Source: Pithys albifrons albifrons
Lineage: Eukaryota > Chordata > Aves > Passeriformes > Thamnophilidae
Length of the DNA stretch: 64,000 nucleotides
NCBI RefSeq assembly: GCF_047495875.1
Contig: NC_092497.1
Span: 6,713,513 to 6,777,512 of the forward strand
Reading direction: 5' to 3'
Below, in pieces: positions 49,956 to 61,269 of this stretch; position 1 is the stretch's first letter, and every line of letters starts with the position of its first letter. The position numbers and the translations under genes were made by a program. Under the pieces are notes generated by a model, which searched no databases, had not been told where the DNA came from, and saw only the letters and a program-made list of their open reading frames with translations.

Positions 49956-50373
49956 GATCGCACTTGCTGCCAAGTATAATTGATAGAGGAGGTGTACAGA
50001 GCTGATGACCACGGTTCCTCCCTGACCCTCCAGGTATGGCCTAGTCATTAGCAAAAAGCCTGAGATTTATCTTTAATGAATGTTCAGCTACAGGAATAGG
50101 AAGCTAGAGATGGAGAAGGAAAAGGAATAGGCAAATGTAATGAAATGATTCATGCTTTGTTTTTTCTGCATCCTTTTCAGAAATCCAAATGCCATCAATG
50201 ACTTACATAATACATTGTCAACATTTATTCTTATTTCAGTTATCTCCATAGTGCTAGTCAAGCTGCTTTTATCATTTGTCTCTTCAGGCATAGTATCTTC
50301 TCTCTCTTATTACTTTAATCAATCATTGTTAGCTTATGTATAGTGCATATCATTGCTACTGTTTTGTGGTGTG

Positions 50374-50667
50374 TCAGTCATTCATGCCAAACAGACCAGC
50401 TAGCAGCCCTGAAGGACCTCTATAAATGGAAATTCTCCTTTTCAAGCTGTTAAGCTTAAATGAGAGCATGAAAGCCCTTGCATGAACATCATAACCTTCT
50501 ACAGTGCATGAGGCTTTGCTAACAGTGATGTCAGCACTTCCCAAACCAACACATGTCCAGGCGATGTGATGATCCTGCTCACTGCTCTGTGTCTCCGCCA
50601 TATAAAAATCAACAGCCAAGAGGCAGACTGAGGTCCAGAGCTGTGGCAAGACCCAGCTGCCTCCCAT
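50374..50667 (-). other. Unassigned 97-codon open frame
   Basis: An open frame from an ATG at 50667 to a stop at 50374. Its start is fairly hydrophobic (MGGSWVLPQLWTSVCLLAV), which could pass for a weak signal peptide, followed by mixed residues without a recognisable domain. It overlaps a plus-strand frame, has no clear Kozak context and no strong splice donor inside. I do not recognise it. Chance is the simplest explanation; an exon or conserved non-coding DNA are alternatives. Confidence 0.15.
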
Positions 50668-51892
50668 CTCACTTTAAGTGGTCGCCCAAGGCACTTTATT
50701 TAAACAGTTTATTGGACATTAATTTAACATTCATTGTGGGGTTTTTTTGTCAGAATCATATGGAGTTTCTTCCATATGCATGTTGCTAATAACTCGGTGT
50801 TCCAAGCTGTATAAAGTGCAGGGGAAAAACCCTACACTCCTCTGTAATGATAAGTTTGTGTCAGGCTGAGAAACAAAAAGGAAATGAAGCCACAGAGCTA
50901 GGTTTGACTCAAGGTGAAATCCTACTCTACTGAGAACTCACAAAACCTCTGTGACCTACAACTGCTCTTGGAATACAGGGCATGGCACAGAAAGAGAAGT
51001 GACTAGTTACCAATACCTTCACTATGAGTAACTGTTGTTTATGTCCTGATTGGTTTGTGAGGTCATATTTTTAAGAACTCATTACGTATTATGCTAATGG
51101 CAAGTCTCCACTGCAACATAACTGAAACAAAACTATCATCTGATTCTCAGCTCATGACTCATGTTTGTCCATTGCTCTTGTGCTAATTGGTCTTCAGTGG
51201 AAGTTCATTAGATGGAGTTTATTAGATGATTTTAGATGAATTTGCATCTTAAAATATACTATTGCAGAGTGCCAGCCACGTGCTGTGATTCCAATTACAG
51301 CTCTATCTTGTGGGTACATTGTGGAATTACAACATATTTCACCATCTGAGAATCTGGCTCTGTGTTTTTATTAAACTCTCTTTGGCAGGCTGTGTTGTTA
51401 CATCAAACACTTAACAACAGGAAGGATGTAAATATCCATTTCCACTGTCTCCCACCTCAAAATAATCTTTATATTTATTATGCTGATTCTTCCTAGTTGG
51501 TCAGTTATGTGATTCAGCAGCAGTGATGTTCCACAATTCCACCTGTTTGCATTTACTCTGTGGCTGCCAAGGGAACAATGGGGAAAATAATGCTCTTGTG
51601 AGCCATTCTGTTCACTATGCGTCAAAAAGTAATTTGAATCGAAGAGTCACTAACTTAATTGATGGCGATGGCTCCATCGAAAAAACAACCAAAGAAATTG
51701 ATGTTGTGCAAATTGCACATATATTGCTCTTGAATTTGTGAGCATATTCTTGTTTGCCTTGACAGCATGTAAATTACCTTTTGGACAGCACAACACATTA
51801 CTTAAGATGTGGCTTTGTGTGAATTTTTAGCTGCTAACAGGGACAATAAGAGCATTCCTGTGCAACTCAACTTCAAGTTCATCTTGCTGGTT

Positions 51893-51975
51893 TTCTTTTT
51901 TGTTTGTGTATTTTCATTTTTGTTTGATTTTTTGTTGGTTGGTTAGTTGGTTTTGTTTTTTTGTTTTTTTTTTCT
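51893..51975. repeat. T/G-rich simple repeat
   Basis: TTTTTGTTTG, TTGGTTGGTTAG and T-run units over about 80 bp. Low complexity. Confidence 0.8.
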
Positions 51976-52281
51976 AATTCATGATATACACCAACCATTG
52001 GTTAACATCTACTGTTTTAACCCCTGTGCATTTTCAGCAATGCAGCATGCCAAAGAATACACTGAGGCAGTGTTTCCCTCAGTAAAGTAAAACTGGGGAC
52101 AATTAGCAAAGATTCAGTAAAGTGTCTGGGATGGGCACTTAATACATTAATTGATCTCAAGTAATTTTAAACACTTAGATGACTTGTCTGAATTCAAATT
52201 GTACTTGCCTGAGATTCCTGATATAATTACTGGAAAGAGAGATGACATTCTGAAATTCACTGCCGTTCCTAAAGATTTGGG

Positions 52282-52433
52282 AATCATAGAATCATAAAAA
52301 GGCTTGGGTGTAAAGGAACCTTAAAAATCATCTAGTTCCAACACTCTGCCATGGGCAGGGACACCAGCCACTAGATCAGGTTGCTCAGGGTTCCACTCAA
52401 CCTGGCCTTGAAGACTCCAGGGATGGGAAATTA
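52282..52433 (-). mobile_element. CR1 LINE 3'-end fragment
   Basis: A minus-strand CR1 3' end. Octamer remains (AATCATAGAATCATAAAA) start at 52282, followed by ATCTAGTTCCAACACTCTGCC, ATGGGCAGGGACACC and CCACTAGATCAGGTTGCTCA. About 150 bp remain, so the copy is strongly 5'-truncated. Confidence 0.92.
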
Positions 52434-52527
52434 AGGAACCAAGACCTTGGTCTTTCATGTGGAATCAAAAGGATCTATTTAACCCTGCTTTGAAATGGGT
52501 CTACTATTCACAACATATTTCACAGGT

Positions 52528-52605
52528 TTCACAGAATATTCTGAGTTGAAAGGAACCCACAAGGATCATTGAGTCCAATTTTTAAGTGAATGACCCTTTT
52601 GTCTA
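52528..52605 (-). mobile_element. Second CR1 3' end, different subfamily
   Basis: The plus strand reads TTCACAGAATATTCTGAGTTG, then AACCCACAAGGATCATTGAGTCC and TTTTAAGTGAATGACCC. This is the 3' end of another CR1 subfamily, one whose terminal sequence is CAGAATATTCTGAGTT rather than ATTCTATG repeats. About 80 bp remain. It lies 95 bp from the preceding fragment and in the same orientation. Confidence 0.8.
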
Positions 52606-54084
52606 ATATTAATTTCAGAAGGAATTAACTGAAATTAATATTTGTCATTTCAAAGTAATTTCAAACATATACCCACGGTATTAGTTGTATGTAGAAGCTT
52701 ATGATGCAAACAGAATGGACAAAAGATAGGTGAAGAAAGAGTTAAAAGATAAACATGACTTACCAAGATCACAAATTGTTTGAGAGAGGAGTTTATAAAA
52801 ATCTATCTGGTATGTCATCTGTGATCATTTTCTTAGATAAATGTTTGGGGAAGTTTTTCTTTTTGTTTAGATTTGTTTTGGTAGTTCAAATTATAAAACA
52901 GAAACATAGCTATTGAGAACCAAGGAGAAAAAAAAAACAAAACATTTTTTTTTAATCTATCAACATGTGAGTGCAAAATATGCCTCTATGATGACATCCA
53001 TTACATGAATGTTCTTACAGACCTTAAAAGTTGAAGTATCTACAAATACACTGCATAACTCAGAAGACAAATATGATATGAACAAGCTTTAAAATATAAG
53101 TTAACTCATACTAAACCAAATTATTCCTCTAGTTTCAACAAGATCTATACTATTTAACTTCCTGTCCAAGCTGTTTGGGTAACAGGAATCTTACCCAATA
53201 TACAGATCATTAGGCAAAGAACCATGGTTAATTCTTGGCCCATTCCATGAAGGAATTAGATTAAATCAATGTACATGACTAAAAACATGGCCTCAACCCG
53301 AGAACTGCTTATTTTTCTTCTAGACAGTGACACAAGTGACAAGCCATGTTAACTCCATCAAGACAAACCACTGACAATTGAAAGGTGCTTATATTGCTCC
53401 TGGACTGAGGAAACTGAATGGGTAAGGCAATTCTGTCTTTCAGAATCAAAAGTACCTAATACCAACAGCACAGTCCTGGGGAGCAATTCCATCTCAAAAA
53501 CTAATTCCTGAGTGTCCTGTACCCATGACAAAATCCAATCCCTCAAACAGTTTCTGTCTCACAATGACCTGAAATATCATAATCTCCTAAAACTGAATAC
53601 AAAAAAGACATGCCTCATGTTTGGTGTTTTTCAAGGGCCAATTATTTCTGCACAGGAAGTACATTCAGTTTAATGTGCCTTGATATGTTTGCAAAAACGC
53701 CTTACAGATCTAACAACATGTTTTAGAAAAATCTCACCAATACTTGTTGGTCTGGAAAAGTTGAAAAATCTTCTTCTCTCCACTGTCTCTTCATTACTCA
53801 TTTCTGTTTTCTTTAATTGACCTCTCTCATGCAGTGAGTTTCTTTGCACCTATATATCATATCAACCCTATATTCATAGTGGCATAAACATGCACAGAAA
53901 AAATCACATATATAGTTCAAATACTTCAGTTATTTCAACATTAATTTTTATTTTTTCTGTGGATAAGCTATAAAGTTCTGCTAAAGCCAATCAAGTCAAT
54001 TAAAAAAAAAAAAAGAAAAAGAAAAGAAGATGTCTTTTTCTTCTCAATATTCTCATAATGTTGTATGCATCTAAATCACCCTTG

Positions 54085-54165
54085 GCAAAAACAAAAACAA
54101 AAATAAACAAAACAAAACGACAAAGAAACAAAAAACCAACAACAACCAAAAAACCAAACCAGCTT
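54085..54165. repeat. A/C-rich simple repeat
   Basis: CAAAAACAAAAACAAAAAT and AACCAAAAAACC units. Low complexity. Confidence 0.8.
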
Positions 54166-56446
54166 TCCGTGCCTATAAGGAAATACAGATTGGCTCAGGA
54201 ACACAAAAATATATATAATAAATTACAAGCATTCCTCCTTCCCTGAAACAGAAAATCATAATGTATCAGTTTGGGACATTAATGTATCTGATAGAGCACT
54301 TTGAGTTCTTGCAAGGCCCCATTTGCTGATAAACCGTCTCTAGAACTAACTGCGATGCAACATAGTTGAACCCCTTAGAGGCAGCTGAGTCACATTAAGG
54401 TGTCATTAACGTTCATTTTACATGTCTGAACTCTTCCTCTTGTTGGGTTTCCTTTGTAAAAAGTGACTGTAGGGCTATTTCCATTCAGATGCCACAGTGT
54501 GTATCTGTATTAGTTTATGGTATTTTACGTCTTCTGGCTGATCAGAATTGCCTTAGAATACAGTCTATTGTTCTCAGGCAAAAGTTGTATCTGCCATATG
54601 AATATGCAACGTTTTAATGCAGCAAAATTAAAGCAAAAAAAGAAAGGGAGAAAGTGACACTCATAGATGAAGAGGATGAAGGTAACCAGTAGCAGCCCTA
54701 TCAGGTATTTAATATAAGATCTTAATGAGAAAGAATTGGGCCTTGCTTCAACATAAACTGGACTATTTACATGCTTAAATTAAGCATGTGTTTAAATTGA
54801 ACACAAGCACTTTGCTACCTGGGGATTTGGTGAAGATCCATTAAAAGAAATGCCCTGGAAACCATGAAACACATTGTGTGAGTCCTTTGAACCAAGACAG
54901 GTTGCTGCTTTGATTCTTCTACAGGTCTGCACGCTTTTCTGATCTGCTTTCCCACCTATGCTTGCACCCACTCACATGTGGTGTGTGAAACACAACCACT
55001 TCTGAACCTTGGGCCTTGCCTTTTGCTCTTCTTTGGGCAGTCAGGCTGAGAAATGAGAATGCTAAAGGTAATGTTAGAATCTGTTTTCCTACCAGTGGAA
55101 ACATTAGTGGCAGGGACTTCCCACAACCACATGCAATTTATTAGAGGATTTTCAAGGCACCTTGTTGCTTTTGACCACAAAGGCAACACTCAGCTGAAAG
55201 ATCAAACTCAGTTCTGTTTCTCTTTGTTCCATTTCTATAATAGTGGTTTCAGGATTAGAAGGTGATGGGGCTAATGTTGAAGTACACTGAAGTAAGAAAA
55301 CTGTTTTTCTCTTGCAGTATTTTTAAGCTTTCAGGATTCAGGTTTTCTGCATTTCTAAGTACTTACAGGAACCAGGAGCATTATCTTTAACACTATGGAG
55401 TAACACACCTGATTCCTGAACCCTCACTAGTTTACAGAAGTCTTTAAATGAAGCATAAGGTACTATTAGACTTATGGCCCAGTCTTGAAACTTGTCAATA
55501 GTGAGACACCCTGCTGAAGCCAGAAGGAAATTTTTCATGGTCTTGCCTGAACTCCCAACAGCAAAACAGATTCAGTAGTGCAAGTAAGGTATGAGCAAAT
55601 TACTCATTCATGACCACAAGTAAATTCACTAGATTTGCCATTGATTCTAGTGGCAGTCTTGGAAAAGCAATATGCCTCACCTTGCTGATTTGTAAACTGC
55701 AGATGTCTTTGCACACCTAGTTCTGAAAAGGATTTGACAAGCATGTTATGAAAACTGGAGAACAACCTTTGAGCTCTAGACTTGAAGGAGAATCTATTTT
55801 TTGCCAGATGTGTCTGTATGACACACAGGATCTTATTTCGCAGGAGGCATTACATGGAGGCTGATCTCATCACTGCTTCAGGCAAGTCATGGTGCTCCAG
55901 ACTTTGTCATGCATTTTGATTCCCTGTGCCATTCTGACGCAAGCAGAGAAGGATGCACATAGGGAAAAAAATATCATCTTCTTCCTCCTAATGATGCCAA
56001 ATGTGAATGGTGCAATAAAGTACATGTGTAGCCACATTAGCTTCTTTCCAAAATGAGGTGCACAGAAATCGAGAAGTGCCCATCACACAGTATGAATATG
56101 CAAGTAGTCATTACAAGAACCATGCTCCCAAATGTGGCAGCAAAGCTTCGGAGGTCTGACGAAGTTGATTTCATGCCATCTGCCACCTGCTTCTGAAGGA
56201 TAATGGCTGGCTGGTGTGTATGAGGCTTGTTCTAAATGTTATCATACTGTCTTCTTTCTTAAATTATGTGGCTAAAATGAGCCTGTCTTTGTTTTATTTC
56301 AATTGACACCAGATGCAGGGACTTGGATTTGGGTTTTCTGTTTTGCAAACACAGGCTTGGCAAAGAGAAAGGAGGAGTGATAATCAAAGCAGCTCTGATA
56401 ACAGAAGAAACACTTGTGATAAGCTTTCACTTAAATTGCATTTGTA

Positions 56447-56525
56447 AAAAAAAAAAAAAAAAAGAACCAGCCAAAAAAACTCCCCCAAAAAAACAGAAAC
56501 AAAACAAAACAAAACAACCAAATCA
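56447..56525. repeat. A-rich simple repeat
   Basis: An A run of about 17 bases followed by CCCCCAAAAAAAC and AAACAAAACAAAAC units. Confidence 0.85.
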
Positions 56526-57162
56526 CAATTACACATCATCCCTGACTGGCATTAAAGGAACAAAGAATCATGAAATTTCAGGTCTTTTTAATTCTATTGC
56601 TGCTAATAATATTGATGACCATTACAAAAATCCAGACCTCAAATACATTCACTGTGTTGGTCTCACACACTGGACAAGTTTAAAAATAAAGATACCAGAA
56701 ATTTCTAATAGTAACAACAATCAAAAGATTTGTAGCTGTTTATCTCAACCCTTCAATTCTCTTTTACATTGCCATAGGACAAAAAGGTTGTTTTATTACT
56801 CTTAATCTTATTTATTTATTCATTCCTTTTTTTGTTTGTTTATTTAATTGATAATCACAGAAAAGTACAAGGGATTTGGTAATGTTTGGCTTGCCAAGGA
56901 GTTCTGAAAGGGCAATTCAACCCTCAATAAAGTAAGTATTGCTCCCCTTCCTTTAACAAATATGCCATGGACAACTCTTCCACAAATTTCACAATTTTAA
57001 ATCAACATTAACCTCATCATTAACATTTAATCTTGGAGCAACTGTTATAGGAAAAAATATAGAGAAACAACTTCTAACTTGGTTTTGTCCCTGTTGTGAC
57101 AAAGGCAGTATTTTTCCTGTGAAACCCTTTGATGTTGCCCACGTTTTTGGAAGCCTGAAATA

Positions 57163-57545
57163 GGGCTGTTCTAGGGCCTGACCACCCTCTGGGTGAAGAA
57201 TGTTTTTCTAATATCCAACCTAAGCCTCCTCTGACACAACTTCAGGCCATTCTCTCGGGTCCTGACACTGGTCACCCCAGAGCAGAGATCAATGCCTGCA
57301 CCTCTTGAGGCAGTTGTAACTGCAACAAGGTCTCCCCTCAGTCTTGCCTTCTCCTGGCTGAGCAGACCAAGTGCCCTCAGCAAGCTTCTCATATGGCTTC
57401 CTCTCAAGGCTCTTCACCATCTTTATTGCCCTTCCTTGGAAAATCTGCAACAGCTTAAGATCTTTCTCATATTGCAGTGACCAAAACTGCACACAATATT
57501 GAAGGTGAGGTAAGATAAAGAAGAGATAGAGCTGGAGAAAATTCA
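57163..57545 (-). mobile_element. CR1 LINE fragment
   Basis: A minus-strand CR1 segment covering the end of ORF2 and start of the 3' UTR. Plus-strand blocks include CCTGACCACCCTCTGGGTGAAG, TTTTTCTAATATCCAACC, GGCCATTCTCTCGGGTCCTG, CAACAAGGTCTCCCC and CCAAAACTGCACACAATATTG. Reverse-strand translation of its distal part gives PHLQYCVQFWS, the CR1 C-terminal block. The terminal octamers are lost. It is more diverged than the 3.7 kb copy and in broken frames. Confidence 0.92.
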
Positions 57546-58932
57546 TGGCATATATCTAAGGGATCTATCCAGGAGATGAGCAACACAAGTGCAGGTTCAA
57601 GATCCGCTTAGGAGGCAGGGGCTAGAAACCAGCATGTTATAGTTCCACTGGGACAGGGGCCTGAGCCCAGTGCTGAGGTGAAATGGGACTTCTGCACCAT
57701 GGTAGTAGATAGGTATGGGTCTTTGCTGAGGTTGGTCAGTGTCATTCATGAGCACTGGTGCCTGAGGGTCCTGACACTGCACCTGTAGGACTAATCTCAG
57801 TTCAGCAGAAAACCAAGCTGTTTTCCAAAGGTCATTTGGGCTACAGTGCTGTTTGTTCTGCACAGTCACAGTGTGATCCATGGGAATGACCACGACTCCT
57901 TTCTCATTTCCAGATCTGAGTTTCCCTTTGAGTGAAGACTTCATGTGCTAGAATGCTTAGCCTATAGACTGACTACACCGAACACTGATTTATTTTCTTC
58001 CTATCTCAGAAACTCATTATCTTTCTCTCTCTTCTCCTTAAACTGTGATGAATGAGTGAGTTGAAGTACCTGATATAAGGTAAATTTACTTTAAAATAAG
58101 TGTAGGGTGTGGTAGGGAATCATGGGGTTGTCAGTCATATGTTGCACAACATATTAATGTGAGAGGTCAAAAGTATCACAAGAGGAGGAAAGGAAAAAGT
58201 AAGGGTATTTGCCCTTTTTATTTTTTTCCCTGAAGGAACCTACAGAACCAAGTAAAAAAACTGCAGAAAATATCTGTATAATTCTGTTATATGCACTGTA
58301 TACAGAGTCTAACCATTAATGTAGCAGAGTTCATGGACTCTAATAAAGAGGAAATTACCCTATATTTCAGCACTGTGTTCTCAGAGTTCCTTCTTGTGTT
58401 TACAATCAGTGGGTAGCTATTGAACTCACAAAGCTTTTTTTCCCTCTTCCATAGTGAAGTGCGAGTGAATTTAAAATAAGGAGCATTTCTCTCAAATGCT
58501 TGCAATTTTCTGGTTCCTCGTCCCCTAGCAAATGCCTCATTGTGTTCGACTAATATCTACACATTTTTCTATACAGTTGTTTTTGTATTATTTTTATTAT
58601 TTTTGCTTTCCCAGGTTAGTTTTTTTCCAGAGTGGCTTTAACTATAGAAATAGTTTATCTGGATGTATACAGATGAATTTCTCTGTAAGTTCAAAGTCAC
58701 TTGCAAATAAGGGAGATGTGGTATTTTCCCCTCCGCTGCTATTAAACCTTATAAATCTCATAAGCACAAGATAGAACCCTGGTCCAAACATGAAGTCTCA
58801 TCTTTCCCGGAGAACAGAAGCTTATTTGCTCACTAACCCAAAATCAAAATTGAAAAGGAAACATCCAGCTTTCCTCTGGAAAAGAAGTTAACAAGGATAA
58901 TAAATTTGTATACCATGAGCTAAATAACTACT
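57546..58932. other. Unique stretch with an unassigned open frame
   Basis: Sequence from 57546 to about 57960 is less AT-rich than the surroundings and holds a 115-codon minus-strand frame (57597-57944). The rest to 58932 is ordinary AT-rich DNA with no feature. Confidence 0.5.
57597..57944 (-). other. Unassigned 115-codon open frame next to CR1
   Basis: An open frame from ATG at 57944 to a stop at 57597. The composition is protein-like, with few lysine or isoleucine runs and balanced residues (for example PMDHTVTVQNKQHC, DLWKTAWFSAELRL and QQRPIPIYYHGAEVP). I do not recognise a family, see no signal peptide or domain, and find no splice or promoter evidence. It begins about 50 bp beyond the CR1 fragment. 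It could be a decayed part of an unrecognised repeat, an exon, or chance in a locally GC-richer stretch. Low confidence that it is a gene. Confidence 0.2.
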
Positions 58933-59067
58933 CACACATACACACGCACACACACACGCATATATATAAATATATACACACATATATATATGTGTGTGTA
59001 TATATATAAATATATATATGTACATACAAGTGTATGTACACATACATATATATATATGTGTGTGTAT

Positions 59068-59100
<33 letters not shown>

Positions 59101-59178
59101 GATATATATATAGATATATATGTACATACAAGTGTATGTACATATATAGATATATATGTACATACAAGTGTATGTATT
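58933..59178. repeat. Compound CA/TA microsatellite with hairpin units
   Basis: CA repeats (58933-58960), then TATATA/TGTG arrays. A 20-base hairpin word, GTACATAC-AAGT-GTATGTAC (8-bp perfect stem, 4-base loop), occurs at 59020-59039 and 59122-59141, with a near-complete third copy at 59158-59176. The spacing is about 102 then 36 bp, so the words grew by duplication of larger units. Tyrosine/isoleucine-rich open frames on both strands are artefacts. Confidence 0.92.
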
Positions 59179-59451
59179 TCTCTTGTTGCCACATCTGCTG
59201 CACTAGAAAGGCCACTTAGATATAATTAAGGTCTGGCTTAAGAACTGGCTGAGGAACAGCAAAGTGCAAAACACCATATAATAAGTCAGAATTTGCGAAG
59301 AGTAAAAGGGAGAAGGAATGGTGGTCTTTAGAGACACAGATGTAGAGAGAGGTAGAAATTTTTACTAGTGAGTGATGCCTCCTGTACTATTTTAATTTCC
59401 AAATCTTCCACAAAACGGAATGGTGCCTTAAGGGATGGAAAATTACCTTTT

Positions 59452-59470
59452 TAAATAAATAGATAAATAA

Positions 59471-59514
<44 letters not shown>

Positions 59515-59590
59515 ATAGATAAATAAATAGACAAATAAGTAAGTAAGTAAGTAAGTAAGTAAATAAATAAATAAATAAATAAATAAATAG
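59452..59590. repeat. (GATA)n / (TAAG)n / (AAAT)n compound microsatellite
   Basis: AAATAGAT, then about ten GATA tetramers, then (TAAG)6 and (AAAT)7-like arrays, all phased by four bases. This suggests one tetranucleotide array diversified by single substitutions. GATA arrays of this kind are typically length-variable. Long leucine/isoleucine/tyrosine open frames on minus are artefacts. Confidence 0.93.
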
Positions 59591-61269
59591 CCATTCTCTG
59601 AAATGGTATTTGAAAATTGTCCCACAGCCACATCGCCAACAGACACATCATATAACCCAAAGGAGAAGTCTGTGAAGACAACCCTTCAGTTATGACTTGT
59701 TTTAAAGCATAGCACAGCTCAGTTGATCTGCAGTCTGAAACTAGCCTAGTCATTTATGTGTCTCACCCCTAATAATCCCCACACATGGAAACTCCTGGCT
59801 TCTTCACCTTGTCTCTCTACCCTCTCCATTTCTCCCCTCCCAATAAGGTTATTAGGGACAATTCACAGATCTCTCACTTCATATATGTTAAAGTCTGTTT
59901 TCTACAGGCTCATACTTGCCTGGTGGATATGTACTTTAATTAAAAGCAATATATCTTTCTTTATTTCTTTCCTTCTAATCTCTGTCTATGGGCTTGTCCT
60001 TAGAGTTTCTATTCTTTAGGGCAAGGTGAATGGAATTCATTTGTTTGTCTGAGATATATCTAATAAATTTAAGATACTAAGTAAAAAAAATATAGGGATT
60101 TTAAATTATCATTGTTGTTAGTTTAGTGTAAGCCCTGAAATGTGACACTCACCAAGAGAAAGACCAAAGGAGTAAGAATTCTTTAAAGCTGGCAAACTGC
60201 TTAATTTTTGCCTTAAATAAGAACAGGTCAGTCTTCCAAAAACTAAAAAATGCCTTGGTAAGTCAATGGCAAAGTTGCTACTGGCATCAAATGAATCCAG
60301 GTTTCACCTTTTATCTGAAAATGTAAGCTCCTCTGCTACTGTAAATCAGTGTCACTCCTCTGACTTGAAATCAATAGCAGTCTTCTGATTCACACTGCCT
60401 TGATAGGCTTCTATGTTCCCACCGGCTGCTGTATGAGTCATGGCACTTTCCTGCAACTTTTCACTGAGGCAGATAAGTCCTTCTGTGTTGGAGCACTCTG
60501 ATGATAAGGAAGCACTTCACAACATACATGCTCATTCCTTGCTCCAGTATTGGTGGCACAGTCTTTCAGAGAAGGCAAAGATTGTGTTTTCCAGATGGAG
60601 AAGCTTGTTCTTTGGTCTACTGAATTTGCTGAAGGGAAGGACATTGCTGGGAAAGTTGAGGCAATCAGGGTGGGGGGGGTAGGGGAGAGAAGATAGAACA
60701 CTAGGATGGGTTCAAGCTTCAGGAGCTAAATTATGAGATATCTGAAGGCATAGCCTGACAACATTTAACAGAAAAAAGTCTAGGAGAAACTAAAAGAGGT
60801 AAGAATACCAGAGGACTGATTGGAATTACTTTTCTTCATGTGTATAAAAAACGAGGTCCAGGGAATGCAGCCTTTTTTGTAAGACAGATGATAGTTCATT
60901 TTAGTCTATAATTTTTGTGCCCAGCTACTTGGATACCCCCCGTACAGAAGTAATGTGTGTCCTTTAGTTGACTTCTCAGCCAAACAGTTTTGTGCTGCTT
61001 TGACATCAATTGTCTTCCTTGAAAGATATTTGGAAAACCCTTTAACTAATACAGAGAAGTCTCTGGTTGGGAATGAAGAATGTTATTATTCTCAGTGGGA
61101 GGAATAATGTTCACCTGTGGATAGCCCTGGACTTCTTGGAACACTTCCAATGCTATAGCTGAAAACACAGAAGGTGTGCACCAACACTTCCAGGTCAAGT
61201 GTTTAAATGTTTGGACTCTGTGTTTAAGGAGATAAATAAGTAGCCTAATCTTCAGCAGTGATATGCTGG
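59591..61269. other. Unique stretch
   Basis: About 1.7 kb with no recognised repeat or gene except a G-rich tract at 60668-60685. Overlapping 80-87-codon frames on both strands at 60438-60701 have no family and no splice context. Confidence 0.5.
60668..60685 (+). repeat. G-rich tract, possible G-quadruplex
   Basis: GGG, T, G8, TA, GGGG. The G8 run can supply two of the four G-tracts needed for a quadruplex. No gene start is nearby. Confidence 0.7.

Larger units (their letters stand above)
49956..52281. other. Unique stretch with candidate conserved blocks
   Basis: About 2.3 kb without recognised transposons, apart from a T/G tract at about 51893-51975. A 97-codon minus-strand open frame (50374-50667) and TATA-like words on plus (50601-50608 and 50810-50816) are noted separately. 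The segment 51500-51850 keeps four CpGs within 60 bp. No exon can be supported. Confidence 0.5.
52606..57162. other. Unique AT-rich stretch
   Basis: About 4.6 kb. It has A-rich tracts at about 52929-52958, 54001-54030, 54085-54165 and 56447-56525, otherwise unique sequence. The segment 54320-54620 retains several CpGs (for example ACTGCGATG, TTAACGTTC and CAACGTTTT). The 160-codon plus-strand frame at 56323-56805 runs through an A-rich tract (lysine/proline/glutamine/asparagine-rich part) and has no recognised domain, so it is not called as a gene. Confidence 0.5.

Noticed and set aside
56323..56805. 160-codon plus-strand open frame
   Set aside because: It runs through a 17-base A run and an A/C simple repeat, giving a lysine/proline/glutamine/asparagine-rich middle. 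The rest shows no domain and no splice or promoter support.
58888..59229. Several tyrosine/isoleucine-rich frames
   Set aside because: Translations of a TA/TG microsatellite, present in most frames on both strands.
59443..59753. Leucine/isoleucine/tyrosine-rich minus-strand frames resembling membrane segments
   Set aside because: Translations of the GATA/TAAG/AAAT array.
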